Positions 35,980 through 44,433 of a stretch of DNA of 64,000 bases are shown one piece after another; positions within the stretch are counted from its first letter, which is position 1, and every line of letters starts with the position of its first letter. The stretch is from positions 4,154,001-4,218,000 of the forward strand of contig OZ244139.1 in NCBI GenBank assembly GCA_965216205.1, written 5' to 3'. This DNA comes from CADEDH01 sp965216205 (GTDB lineage Bacteria > Actinomycetota > Acidimicrobiia > Acidimicrobiales > SZUA-35). The notes below the pieces were generated by a model. It was given only the letters and a program-made list of their open reading frames with translations. It searched no databases and was not told the DNA's origin. Position numbers and translations under genes: made by a program.

Positions 35980-36729
35980 TCAGCCCTCCAGCCTGGTGAC
36001 CTCCAGCCGGGTCCAGGCCCCGACGAAGATGGGGGTGGCAGCGTCGATGGGCACCACCTCACCCACCTTGATCGCCTTCGAATCGGCCTGGCCGACGAAC
36101 GTGCCGTTGGTGGAGCCCACGTCGGTGACCGACAACGACCCGTCAGCCGCCACCCTGATCACGGCGTGGCGGCTCGACACGGCCGGGTCGCCGGTGAGAT
36201 CGGCGATGTCGAGATCGGGGTGGATCGCCCGGCTCTGACTCGTCCGACCGATGTGGAACTCGATCCCGTTCACATCGATCTCGGTTCCAGCCGGAGGCGG
36301 CTCGGGGAACTCGAGCTCCCCCTCGGCCACCACCGCATCGAAATACGCCTTGTCGGGATCGACCGAGATGCGGAGCTTCGTCGGCATCGGCACGCCGCCG
36401 TGCTCGCCGCGGTCGGCGGCGGGCGTCTCGGCCGTGGCCGGCGATTCGGTGCCGAGGAATGCGGTCGACGCCTCCGATCGTCGTTCGCTCGACCCGTCAC
36501 CCGACCCCTCGCCCGACCCGTCGCCAGCGACCTCCTGGCCGCCGTGGGTCGAGATCGGCTCGTCGAGTGGCGCGAGTCCCTGATTGGGCACCACAGCGCC
36601 CGACAGTTGCTCGTCGGCCGACGGCAGCGACCCCGTGATGAAGTCGTAGCCACAGTTCTCGCAGAAGATGTCGTCCTGGCCGTACCCCTCGCCGCAGTTG
36701 CCACACGACAGCTCGCCCGCAGTGCTCAC
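35980..36729 (-). CDS. Zinc-ribbon FHA-domain protein
   Basis: This 249-residue protein has an N-terminal zinc ribbon (Cys 9, 12, 23, 26), a Ser/Thr/Gly/Glu-rich linker and a C-terminal FHA domain (about 155-249) with IGRTS, VSSRHAVI and STNGTF, which binds phosphothreonine. The linker segment SEASTAFLGTES recalls the ETTS region of mycobacterial GarA, the FHA substrate of PknG; this is a weak resemblance and an inference. It is the last gene of the kinase operon, four bases after the VWA gene, and is a natural candidate for kinase target or reader. Confidence 0.88.
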   Translation of the reverse strand: MSTAGELSCGNCGEGYGQDDIFCENCGYDFITGSLPSADEQLSGAVVPNQGLAPLDEPISTHGGQEVAGDGSGEGSGDGSSERRSEASTAFLGTESPATAETPAADRGEHGGVPMPTKLRISVDPDKAYFDAVVAEGELEFPEPPPAGTEIDVNGIEFHIGRTSQSRAIHPDLDIADLTGDPAVSSRHAVIRVAADGSLSVTDVGSTNGTFVGQADSKAIKVGEVVPIDAATPIFVGAWTRLEVTRLEG

Positions 36730-36733
36730 GTCA

Positions 36734-38011
36734 TCACCCCTTGTTCACCCGCACGGTCCTGGTCGATCGGACATCGAGCGCCATCTCGTCGGTCTTCTCC
36801 ACGTTCCGCTTCAACCGGACGGTGCCCGAAGCGACATCGTCGACCTCGACCACCTTCTGCAGCAACCGCACCGTGTCCTGGTGGCCGGCGGCGTGCGCGA
36901 TCTGCACGGCTCGACCGAGCTTCACGGTGGCCGTCTGCTCGTCGCCGGCGTCGCGGGCGGCGAGACCATCGTGGATGGCGTCGGCGAGCTCGGCCTGACC
37001 GGTGTAGTGGGCGACCTCGCGGTTGATCCGGGTCGACAGGCGCTCGTCGTCGGTCCACACCGCCCGAACCAGGGCCGCTGGCTGATCGACCCCGTCGACG
37101 ACCAGCATCACCCGGGCCGCCAGCCGCTCGTCGCCGACCGCGCCGACGGGGATCCTGATCCGGACGTGGTAGTCGCGCTCCTCGTCGCCCGACCACGCGC
37201 CGAGCGGGTAGTCGTTCGTCAGCGGGTTCTGGGCCTGGGCGCTGGCGGTGAGGTCCTCGAGGGTGGGCGCCACCTGCTTCACGTACTCGATCTCTGACCC
37301 CTTCGGCGTCCACAGCCGCAGGGCGACCGAGCCGACCTCCCGACCCATGGCCGCCTCGGTGAGCTTCGTGAACTCCTCGGACATGTCCTCGGGGCGGGGG
37401 ATGATGTCGACCGTGCCCAGCAGGGCCGATGCCACCTTCCGTAGCTCCTCGATCTCCCAGTCGGAGCCGAGGCCACGGGCATCGCACTGGAACAGGCCGA
37501 CGCACGCTGCGATCGACTTGTCGAGCACCCAGCTCTCCTCGTGCTGGTTCTTCCCGTCGGTGAGCAGCACGGCGTGGGCGATCGCGTTCGGTCGGAGTCC
37601 GGCGAGGTAGGCGGCGGCCTGCAGCCAGGTGCCGATCGCGGTACCGCCCTTGGCCTCCACCCGGCCCACCCGCTCCTTGGCCTCCTGCCTGGTGCGGGCG
37701 TCGGCCACGGCCAGGCCCTCGTGGGGGTAGATCATGTAGGCGCCGCCGTTGCCACCGACCACGGCGAAGTGGGCCCCGTCACGGATCGTGTCGATCGCAG
37801 CCTGGGTCGCCTCGCGGGCGGCCCGCATCTTGCGACCACCCTCCTCCGACATCGAGCCCGATGAGTCGATGATGATCATCTGCACGGTGTCGACCGCCGC
37901 CGCTGCGGCGGTCCCCCCACCGCTGGACCGGACCGTGACGATGGCGTCGACCGTTCCCGCTCCCGCCGGCAGGAACTCGTTCTGGAAAACCTCCGCTACG
38001 AAGTCACTCAT
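36734..38011 (-). CDS. VWA-domain protein (TerY/CoxE-like)
   Basis: This 425-residue protein has a von Willebrand A domain near residues 40-220 with a full metal site: IIIDSSGSMSEEGG (DxSxS), the Thr in GGTAIGTWL and the Asp in LLTDGKN. The second half is a beta-rich region ending RSTRTVRVNKG. It has no signal peptide, so it is cytosolic. It overlaps the PP2C gene by eight bases and sits four bases before the FHA gene. VWA plus PP2C plus kinase resembles the TerY-P triad known from tellurite and stress loci. Confidence 0.88.
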   Translation of the reverse strand: MSDFVAEVFQNEFLPAGAGTVDAIVTVRSSGGGTAAAAAVDTVQMIIIDSSGSMSEEGGRKMRAAREATQAAIDTIRDGAHFAVVGGNGGAYMIYPHEGLAVADARTRQEAKERVGRVEAKGGTAIGTWLQAAAYLAGLRPNAIAHAVLLTDGKNQHEESWVLDKSIAACVGLFQCDARGLGSDWEIEELRKVASALLGTVDIIPRPEDMSEEFTKLTEAAMGREVGSVALRLWTPKGSEIEYVKQVAPTLEDLTASAQAQNPLTNDYPLGAWSGDEERDYHVRIRIPVGAVGDERLAARVMLVVDGVDQPAALVRAVWTDDERLSTRINREVAHYTGQAELADAIHDGLAARDAGDEQTATVKLGRAVQIAHAAGHQDTVRLLQKVVEVDDVASGTVRLKRNVEKTDEMALDVRSTRTVRVNKG

Positions 38012-39158
38012 CGGCTGTCTCGATTCCTTCCCTCAGGTCTGCTGCTGCTGCTGGTGGTGCTGGTGTAGTCGCCGCGTCGGCGGGCTGGCCCGCCCCGATC
38101 CCGTCGAGGCTCTCGTCGCCCGTCACCGGCCAGAGCGCAACGGTGATGTTGTCGTGACCACCGCTGTCGACCGCGTGGGCGACGAGCGCTTCGGCCAAGG
38201 CCTTGGTGGTCCCGTGCTCCGACTCTAAACGACCGACGAGCTCGGCGAGTTCCGCCACCGACTCGGCGTACCGCCACAGACCGTCGCTGCAGAGCAGCAG
38301 TCGACCCGGTCCCTCGGCGAGGTACCGGGTCACGTCGGGCCGGCTGTCGACGCTGTCGGCGCCGAGCCAACGGGTGAGGCTCCCCTCCTCCTCGTGATCG
38401 CCGGTGAGCTGGAGCGCTCCGTCGGCACCCACCCAGTAGGCCCGGCTGTCGCCGAGCCAGGCCACCGAGAGCTCGGTCTGGTCGATGCCGAAACGGCGGG
38501 CCACGGCCGCCACGAACGTCGACGAGGGAGGGCCGCCTTGTGAATGGGGAGCGTTCGACTCGACGACCGGGGCGGCGGCTGCCGTGTTTTGCGCTGCGGC
38601 GGTGGCGGCGATCAGCGCCTCGACGATCGGGTCCGACTCGGCGTCCGGTCCCGAGTCGGCGTCGCCCTCGGGCCGCGGGGCGGCGTCGCCCTCGGGCTGC
38701 GGAGCAGCGGCGGACTCCCGCACGGGGTGCCTGGCACCGCTGTGCGCCGCTCCGGTGTGTGCCGGTTGGGCCGTGGTGAGGGAGGCGACGAGGAGGTCGC
38801 GGGCGGCGGTGGCGGCGGCCAGGGAAGCCTCGGCCGAGCCGGGGGTCGACGACACACCGTCGCACACGACGAGCACGGCGCCCCCGTCGGGCAGCTCACC
38901 GACCGCGGCTGCGTCCTCGTTGTGGCGGTGGCGACGGCCCCGGTCGGTGACGGCGACCACCGCCCCCGCCTCGAAGACGAGGTGATCGCGTTCCTCGGGC
39001 TGCTTGTGACCGCACGTCATGCAGTAGCCGTCGTCGGAGATGTCGCGCTCACCACAGGACGTGCACGGCGGCGACGGCGGCGCCGACAGGTCCGCACCGC
39101 AGGCCTCGCACCACTTCATGTCGGGCGGGGCCTTCTCGCCGCAGCTCGGGCACGCCAT
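38004..39158 (-). CDS. PP2C-family protein phosphatase with N-terminal zinc ribbons
   Basis: This 384-residue protein begins with two Cys4 ribbons (CPSCGEK...CEACG and CTSCGER...DGYCMTCG). A PP2C domain follows: VTDRGRRHRHNEDA, VLVVCDGVSS, SVAWLGDSRAYWVG, LLLCSDGLW and GGHDNITVAL, giving the metal-binding aspartates. It should dephosphorylate Ser/Thr in targets of the neighbouring kinase. A low-complexity Pro/Glu/Ala insertion lies near residues 135-185. Its ATG overlaps the kinase stop (TGATG). The DGYCxTCG ribbon is the same type as the three in the kinase. Confidence 0.9.
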   Translation of the reverse strand: MACPSCGEKAPPDMKWCEACGADLSAPPSPPCTSCGERDISDDGYCMTCGHKQPEERDHLVFEAGAVVAVTDRGRRHRHNEDAAAVGELPDGGAVLVVCDGVSSTPGSAEASLAAATAARDLLVASLTTAQPAHTGAAHSGARHPVRESAAAPQPEGDAAPRPEGDADSGPDAESDPIVEALIAATAAAQNTAAAAPVVESNAPHSQGGPPSSTFVAAVARRFGIDQTELSVAWLGDSRAYWVGADGALQLTGDHEEEGSLTRWLGADSVDSRPDVTRYLAEGPGRLLLCSDGLWRYAESVAELAELVGRLESEHGTTKALAEALVAHAVDSGGHDNITVALWPVTGDESLDGIGAGQPADAATTPAPPAAAADLREGIETADE

Positions 39159-41839
39159 CAAAGCAGACTCCGGGGCCTGACCTTGTTCGCCCGGTCGATG
39201 AAGTCGATCCGGGCCGCGTCGCTCGTGGCCAGCCTGGCCTGGGCCCGGTAGGTCTGCTCCAACCCGAGTCGGAGCTCGCGCTCGTTGAGCTGCTGGCCGA
39301 GCATCGTGGCCGAGTCGACCGGGATCGAGCCGTCGATCACCCCGGCGAGGGCACGCTCGTAGACATCGGCCGACAACGCCGCCCGCTCGGCCGCGTCGAG
39401 CTGCAGCCGCTCGATCGTGGCCGCCGCCGCCTGGAGCTCCGCAACCGATGGCTTGCCGGACGGACCTCCCGCCACGAGCGCCTTGGCCGACGCCACCTGG
39501 GCGTCGTAGTGGGCGGCCGAGCTCGGCGGTACCCGGTTGAACGCCTCGACCACGGCCTGGGGATCGCCGGCATGGTACTTGCAGCGGGCCAACCCGAACG
39601 CAGCAGACACGTAGGACGCGTCGCCGGAGATCACGAGGTCGTACACCTCCGCCGCCCGCTCGTACTCACCCGCCATCTCCGCCGCCAGCGCCACCGCGAG
39701 CTTCGGGGCGCTCTCCCCCGGCAACTCGGTCCACACCCGGCTGAACGCCTCGGCCGCCTCCACCGGTTGGCGGAGTTGGAGGTGGCGGATCGCCTGATAC
39801 CACTGGGCCCGCCACTCCCACGGGTTCGCCTGCTGCACCTCCGCCAGCGACTGGCTCGGGTCGTTCTCGATCTGCACCAGCTCCCGGGCCCGGTGGAGCA
39901 CGACCTCCGCCGAGGCATCCACCCGACCACCCTGGATGGCGGCCTGCAGGAGCTCGACCGAACGGGCGGGATCCTGCTCGGGCAGGCTCATGAGGAACGG
40001 GGCGGCGTTGTGCTCCTCGTTGACCCGCGAGCTCGGCAGCACCCGCCAATCGGGCACGGTCACGTCGTAGGCCTCGGCCGATGCCATGAGCAGGTTCGCG
40101 AGCTGGTCGCCCTCGAAGTTGTTCGACGTGTACGACTGCGGGCGCCCGGTGCTGATCGCCACCATCTCGCGAAGCACGCCGCGGAGCTGCTCGGCCATCT
40201 CCCCCGCCGACTGGAACCGGTCGTCGGGGTGGAACGCACAGGCCCGGAGCAGGAACCGGTGCAGCGACTCCCACCGGGCGAACAAGGGCTCCTCGTCGCG
40301 ACCGGGGAGCCCGTAGAGGTGCTCGCCGTCGTGGAACACGAAACGGATCATCAACACTGCGAGGGTCCGCCCAACCGTGTAGAGGTCCGACGCGATCGAC
40401 GGGCCCATCGTGGCCACCTCGGGGGCCTGGAAGCCCTGCGTGCCGAAGATCGCCGCCTGCTGGTCGTCGATCTGCATCACCGCGCCGACGTCGATCAGCT
40501 TGACGTCGTCGCCGACGGCCATCACGTTGGCCGGCTTGAGGTCGTTGTAGACGAGGCCCTGCTCGTGGAGGTAGCCGAACGCAGGGAGGATGCCGAGGAT
40601 GTAGGCGATCGCCTCCTGCGGCGGCAGGGGGTTCGGGACGCCGCCGTTGGCTTCGCGACGCTTCTTCAGCTTCGAGTTGAGCGACTCCCCGCCGACCATC
40701 TCCATCACGATGTAACCGGCGCCCCGATGGGTGACGAAGTTGTAGATGTTGACGATGTTGGCGTGGTCGATCTGGGCGAGGAACTGCCGCTCGGCCACCG
40801 CAGCGAGCACGGCGTCGGGGTCGGCCTCGTTCAGGAGGCCCTTGAGCACGACCCACCGGTCGGAGACGGCCTTGTCCTTCCCGAGGTAGATCCAACCCAT
40901 GCCGCCGTGGGCGAGGGGGCCCAGGATCTGGTATTGACCGGCCACCAGCTCCCCCGGGCGGAGCGACGGTTCGTTGGTGACGAAATCGAACTGGGTTCGG
41001 CACGAGCCGCAGAACCCCTTCACCCGACCGGGGTCGCCGTCGTCGCCACGACCGACCGGCCGCCCACAGCTCGAGCAGAACCGGTCGTCCTCGGGCACCA
41101 CGCCGAGGGCGGCGGCGATCTCGTCGTCGGTCATGACCGCACCCGACGGATCGCCGACCGGTGTCGGCGGTACCGCCACGAGCCCGGCGCCGATACCGGT
41201 GCGGGCGCTGGTGCTTCGGGTGGTGCTGGTGATCGTGCGCCTGCTCTTGGCTGTCGCGGTGCCGGCGCCGGGGATCCTGGTCGACGTGGTGGGGGCCACC
41301 GGGGCGGCGATCGACGGGATCTCGAGCTCGTCACCCCCGGGCGGGGCTGAGACCGTCCGCCCGGAGCTGGTGGCGGCCAGGCCGCAGGTGTCGCAGTACC
41401 CGTCGCCGGCGATCGAGCCGGCACAGGCCGCCTGGGCGCAGGCGGTGCCGGCGAACACCGCAGGATCGAGTCCGCCCGACGCCGCCGACGGGGCCGGCTG
41501 GGTGGCCGCGCCGGCGCCTCCCGTCGATCCGCTCGCTGCGGCTGCCGCAGCGGCGCTGGTCCCCGCGCTGCCGTTCGTGATGTCGGGGGCCGAGCCGGGC
41601 TTCGTCCCGCAGGTGTCGCAGTACCCGTCGGCGGCGATCGTGCCGGTGCATCCGGGCTCGCCACACGACCCGCCGACGAGCGAACCGGCGGCGGGATCGC
41701 CCGCCAGCCCGGCCCGTGGAGCCGGGGCGGCGAGCGGCGGGCCGGAGCCGGCGGCGGTCGTCGGCTTGGTCCCGCAGGTGTCGCAGTAGCCGTCGGCGGC
41801 GATCGTGCCGCCACATCCGGCTTCGGTGCAGGTGGTCAC
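39158..41839 (-). CDS. PknG-like Ser/Thr protein kinase with three extra zinc ribbons and TPR tail
   Basis: The product has 893 residues. Three near-identical Cys4 ribbons (CGGTIAADGYCDTCG type) lie at about 4-22, 59-77 and 134-152, joined by Ala/Gly/Pro/Ser linkers. A rubredoxin-like pair (CSSCG...CGSC, 255-280) precedes the kinase domain (about 300-570): glycine loop LAHGGMGWIYLG, Lys in VVLKG, catalytic loop YNDLKPANVM in place of HRD, and IDVGAV in place of DFG. A TPR-like helical region fills 600-893. Rubredoxin-kinase-TPR with YND and DxG variants is the PknG signature; the three ribbons are additional. GTG 41839 overlaps the previous stop (GTGA). Confidence 0.92.
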   Translation of the reverse strand: MTTCTEAGCGGTIAADGYCDTCGTKPTTAAGSGPPLAAPAPRAGLAGDPAAGSLVGGSCGEPGCTGTIAADGYCDTCGTKPGSAPDITNGSAGTSAAAAAAASGSTGGAGAATQPAPSAASGGLDPAVFAGTACAQAACAGSIAGDGYCDTCGLAATSSGRTVSAPPGGDELEIPSIAAPVAPTTSTRIPGAGTATAKSRRTITSTTRSTSARTGIGAGLVAVPPTPVGDPSGAVMTDDEIAAALGVVPEDDRFCSSCGRPVGRGDDGDPGRVKGFCGSCRTQFDFVTNEPSLRPGELVAGQYQILGPLAHGGMGWIYLGKDKAVSDRWVVLKGLLNEADPDAVLAAVAERQFLAQIDHANIVNIYNFVTHRGAGYIVMEMVGGESLNSKLKKRREANGGVPNPLPPQEAIAYILGILPAFGYLHEQGLVYNDLKPANVMAVGDDVKLIDVGAVMQIDDQQAAIFGTQGFQAPEVATMGPSIASDLYTVGRTLAVLMIRFVFHDGEHLYGLPGRDEEPLFARWESLHRFLLRACAFHPDDRFQSAGEMAEQLRGVLREMVAISTGRPQSYTSNNFEGDQLANLLMASAEAYDVTVPDWRVLPSSRVNEEHNAAPFLMSLPEQDPARSVELLQAAIQGGRVDASAEVVLHRARELVQIENDPSQSLAEVQQANPWEWRAQWYQAIRHLQLRQPVEAAEAFSRVWTELPGESAPKLAVALAAEMAGEYERAAEVYDLVISGDASYVSAAFGLARCKYHAGDPQAVVEAFNRVPPSSAAHYDAQVASAKALVAGGPSGKPSVAELQAAAATIERLQLDAAERAALSADVYERALAGVIDGSIPVDSATMLGQQLNERELRLGLEQTYRAQARLATSDAARIDFIDRANKVRPRSLL

Positions 41840-43011
41840 GTCCGGAGCCTCCTCGCGAGCTCGTCGATCGCAGCAGCCGCTGCGCTGAGGTCGGTCGGCG
41901 CCGTGAAGAGCTCGGAGCGGGCGGTGTCGACGATCTCGGTCAGTTCCATGTCCTCCGCTTTCCCCACGGCTGCCATCTTGGCCTGGTAGGCCCGGAGCCG
42001 TCCCCGCAGCGCGTCCCTCCTGGCGAGCGGTCCCCGGTTGGCCGCCTCGGCCCTCCGGAGCTGGCGCTCCAGCTTACGGGCGGTGCCCAACCACGAGTCG
42101 AGCAGGGTGCGGCGTTGGGCCCACGAGGCCGTGCCGGTCGCGGCGAAGACGTCGTCGAGTCGCGCCGCGAGCCCGTTCGGACCGTCGAGCACCGCCGCCG
42201 CCGGCACCCGCACGAGGTTCTCGGGGTCGACGACCTTCGCCTCCGCCTCGCTCGCCGCCGCCTCCGCCTGGGCCCGAAGCAGGCGGAGCGAGGCCAGGAG
42301 CTGTTCGGTCGAGCCGAGGTCGGCGTCGAGATTGTCGTGGCCGGCCCGGAGCGAGGCGACCTGCTCGGCGGCGGCCGCCACCTGGGCGTCGAGCTGGGGG
42401 CCGTCGCCTTCGACGACGCCGAGCGGGTCGGTGACGAGCCGCTGCTCGAGATCGGTGGCGAGCGCCCGGGCCCGGCCGATGAGGGGCTCCGGCACCCCCA
42501 GCTCCTCGACCTCGGCATCGAGCCGGTCGAGGGTGGCCCTGGCTGCGTCGATCCGGGGGAGGATCGCGAGCCATAGCTCGTTGACCTGGGTGACGGCGCT
42601 GCGGATCGCCTCGTACCGCCGGCGATAGGACTGCAGGACCTGGGCCACCGTGACCGGTCGCCCATCGCCCTCGACAGTCACCCACGGCTCGTTCAGGAGC
42701 CGCCTGACCTCGGCCCCGTGCCGACCCTTCGTCCCGTTCTGGTCGACGTGGGCCCGTATCTGCCCGAGCGCCCCGTCGGCGGCGTTGATGAGCGGCCACA
42801 GGCGGCTGGCCTCATCGGCCGCGGTGCCGATCTTCGCCTGGGTGTCGGGTCCGAGCTCGTCGTTCGTCACCATGAGGTACGACGGGAGGGCCTCGAGGTC
42901 GACGAGCCCGGCCCGCAGGCTCGCCAACGCGGCCTCGTGATGCTCGAGGATCGCCAAGGGGTCGCCCGCCAGGGGCGGGGGCGGGGATGTGGAAGGGGGA
43001 ACGGGCGCCAC
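41836..43011 (-). CDS. Coiled-coil protein heading the kinase operon
   Basis: This 391-residue protein is mostly helical and rich in Ala, Leu, Arg and Glu, with long heptad-like stretches (for example around RARALATDLEQRLV and LLRAQAEAAASEAEAKV), after a Pro/Ser N-terminus. I know no enzymatic motif in it. It is probably a scaffold or adaptor for the kinase that follows with a GTGA overlap. GTG 43011 is used because a TAGAAT -10 box lies eight bases upstream; there is no Shine-Dalgarno. Confidence 0.75.
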   Translation of the reverse strand: MAPVPPSTSPPPPLAGDPLAILEHHEAALASLRAGLVDLEALPSYLMVTNDELGPDTQAKIGTAADEASRLWPLINAADGALGQIRAHVDQNGTKGRHGAEVRRLLNEPWVTVEGDGRPVTVAQVLQSYRRRYEAIRSAVTQVNELWLAILPRIDAARATLDRLDAEVEELGVPEPLIGRARALATDLEQRLVTDPLGVVEGDGPQLDAQVAAAAEQVASLRAGHDNLDADLGSTEQLLASLRLLRAQAEAAASEAEAKVVDPENLVRVPAAAVLDGPNGLAARLDDVFAATGTASWAQRRTLLDSWLGTARKLERQLRRAEAANRGPLARRDALRGRLRAYQAKMAAVGKAEDMELTEIVDTARSELFTAPTDLSAAAAAIDELARRLRT

Positions 43012-43019
43012 CTCGGCCG

Positions 43020-43044
43020 ATTCTACTGGGGCGGCGCCTAGCCT
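43020..43044. promoter_or_regulatory. Back-to-back -10 boxes of the kinase and receptor operons
   Basis: The 42-bp gap between divergent start codons (43011 and 43054) holds TAGAAT read leftwards (43025-43020) and TAGCCT read rightwards (43039-43044). Each ends 8-9 bases from its start codon. The two operons therefore share one compact control region. Confidence 0.5.
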
Positions 43045-43053
43045 TGGGCCGGC

Positions 43054-44433
43054 ATGACGTCCACCACGGCACCCCCGGGCCACCCGGCCCCACCAGCGCC
43101 TCCGGGTACGCCGGTGCCGCCGGAGCCGCCGAGCCGGCGACCGGTGATCCCGGCTGCGGCGGCCGGCCGGTCGCCGGTCGACGCCGGCCGGGTGCGCCCG
43201 TGGAGTCCGTCCAACACGCCGGGTTGGTACCGGGTGTCGACCGCGATCGGGCTCGCGCTCATCGTGGCGTTCGCCGCCGTCGCCACCGCCGCCGCGTTCG
43301 TGATCCGCGGCTCGTCGACCACGATCGAGGACAACACCGCACCGTCGCTGGTCGCGGTGCAGGACCTGCTGGCCAGCGTGGCCGAGGCGAACGCGTCGGC
43401 CACCGCGGTGTTCCTGTCGGGGTCGACCGGCGTGGAGGACCGCAGCCGACGCAACCTCTATCTCGACGCGCTCGACCGCTCGGCTCGCCAGACCGAGGAG
43501 GTCGCGGCCGGGGTCGGCGACGACGACGCGTCGCACGCCGCCTTGAAGGACATCGCCGGTGCGCTCACCGTCTACGCCGGTGGGATCGAGGAGTCGCGGC
43601 TGGCCAACCGGCTCGACCAGCCGGGCGCCGAGACGTCGCTGCTCGGAGCCCTCGACCTGACCCAGTCCACGATCGCCCCGGCGGTGGCCACGGTGACCGA
43701 GCGGAGTCAACAGCAGTTCGACTCGGAGTCGAGCACGGGACGACTCCTCGGGATCGCCGCGCTCGTCGTCGGCGTGCTCGGGGTGGCCCAACTCGTGAGG
43801 ATCCAGATCGGCACGTTCAACCGGAGCAGACGGATCCTCAACATCGGCTACGCCGTGGCGACGGTGGCGCTGGTGATCGGCGTCATCGCACTGGCCCAGG
43901 GACTGCTCGTCCGGGCCCAGGCGCTCGCCAACGCGGAGACCGGCGGCTACGACTCGATCGCGACCACCTCCCAGCTCCAGGCCGACGCGTTCGCCGTGCA
44001 GGCGGAGCTCAGCCTCCGGCTCCTGGGCACCGGCGACCCCGACGTCGACCTCGACGGGCTCATCGAGCGGATCGAAACCGACATCGCGTCGGTCGGCGAA
44101 GCGGCCGACTCCGAGCGGGAGCGGGCGGCGGCCGTCGAGCTGGCCGGACGGTGGGCTCGCTACCGGGCAACGACCTCGGAGATCGCGGCGCTGGCCGACT
44201 CGGACCCCGATGGCGCGGTCGGCCTGTTCCAGGGCACCGGCATCTCGACCTTCAACGGGCTGAACACGAGCATCGAGAGCGTGCTGTCCGACAACCGAGC
44301 GCAGTTCGTCGACGGGGTCGGCGGCGCCGCCGATTCGGTCGCCTGGCTCCCCGTGCTGACGATCGTGCTCCCCCTCATCGCGGCGCTCGCCGCGGTGTTG
44401 GGAACGCAGCGCCGGCTGGAGGAGTACCAGTGA
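43054..44433 (+). CDS. GlnX-like four-helix membrane signalling protein
   Basis: This 459-residue protein has a Pro-rich cytoplasmic N-terminus (1-60), a membrane helix near 65-87, an external helical region with TAPSLVAVQDLLASVAEANA (as in chemoreceptor-like sensor domains), two helices near 228-275, a second external region, and a last helix near 430-452. In mycobacteria the glnX-glnH-pknG genes form one pathway in which GlnX spans the membrane between a binding lipoprotein and PknG. Here it is divergent from a PknG-like operon and overlaps a binding-lipoprotein gene, which supports the same role. Confidence 0.75.
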   Translation: MTSTTAPPGHPAPPAPPGTPVPPEPPSRRPVIPAAAAGRSPVDAGRVRPWSPSNTPGWYRVSTAIGLALIVAFAAVATAAAFVIRGSSTTIEDNTAPSLVAVQDLLASVAEANASATAVFLSGSTGVEDRSRRNLYLDALDRSARQTEEVAAGVGDDDASHAALKDIAGALTVYAGGIEESRLANRLDQPGAETSLLGALDLTQSTIAPAVATVTERSQQQFDSESSTGRLLGIAALVVGVLGVAQLVRIQIGTFNRSRRILNIGYAVATVALVIGVIALAQGLLVRAQALANAETGGYDSIATTSQLQADAFAVQAELSLRLLGTGDPDVDLDGLIERIETDIASVGEAADSERERAAAVELAGRWARYRATTSEIAALADSDPDGAVGLFQGTGISTFNGLNTSIESVLSDNRAQFVDGVGGAADSVAWLPVLTIVLPLIAALAAVLGTQRRLEEYQ

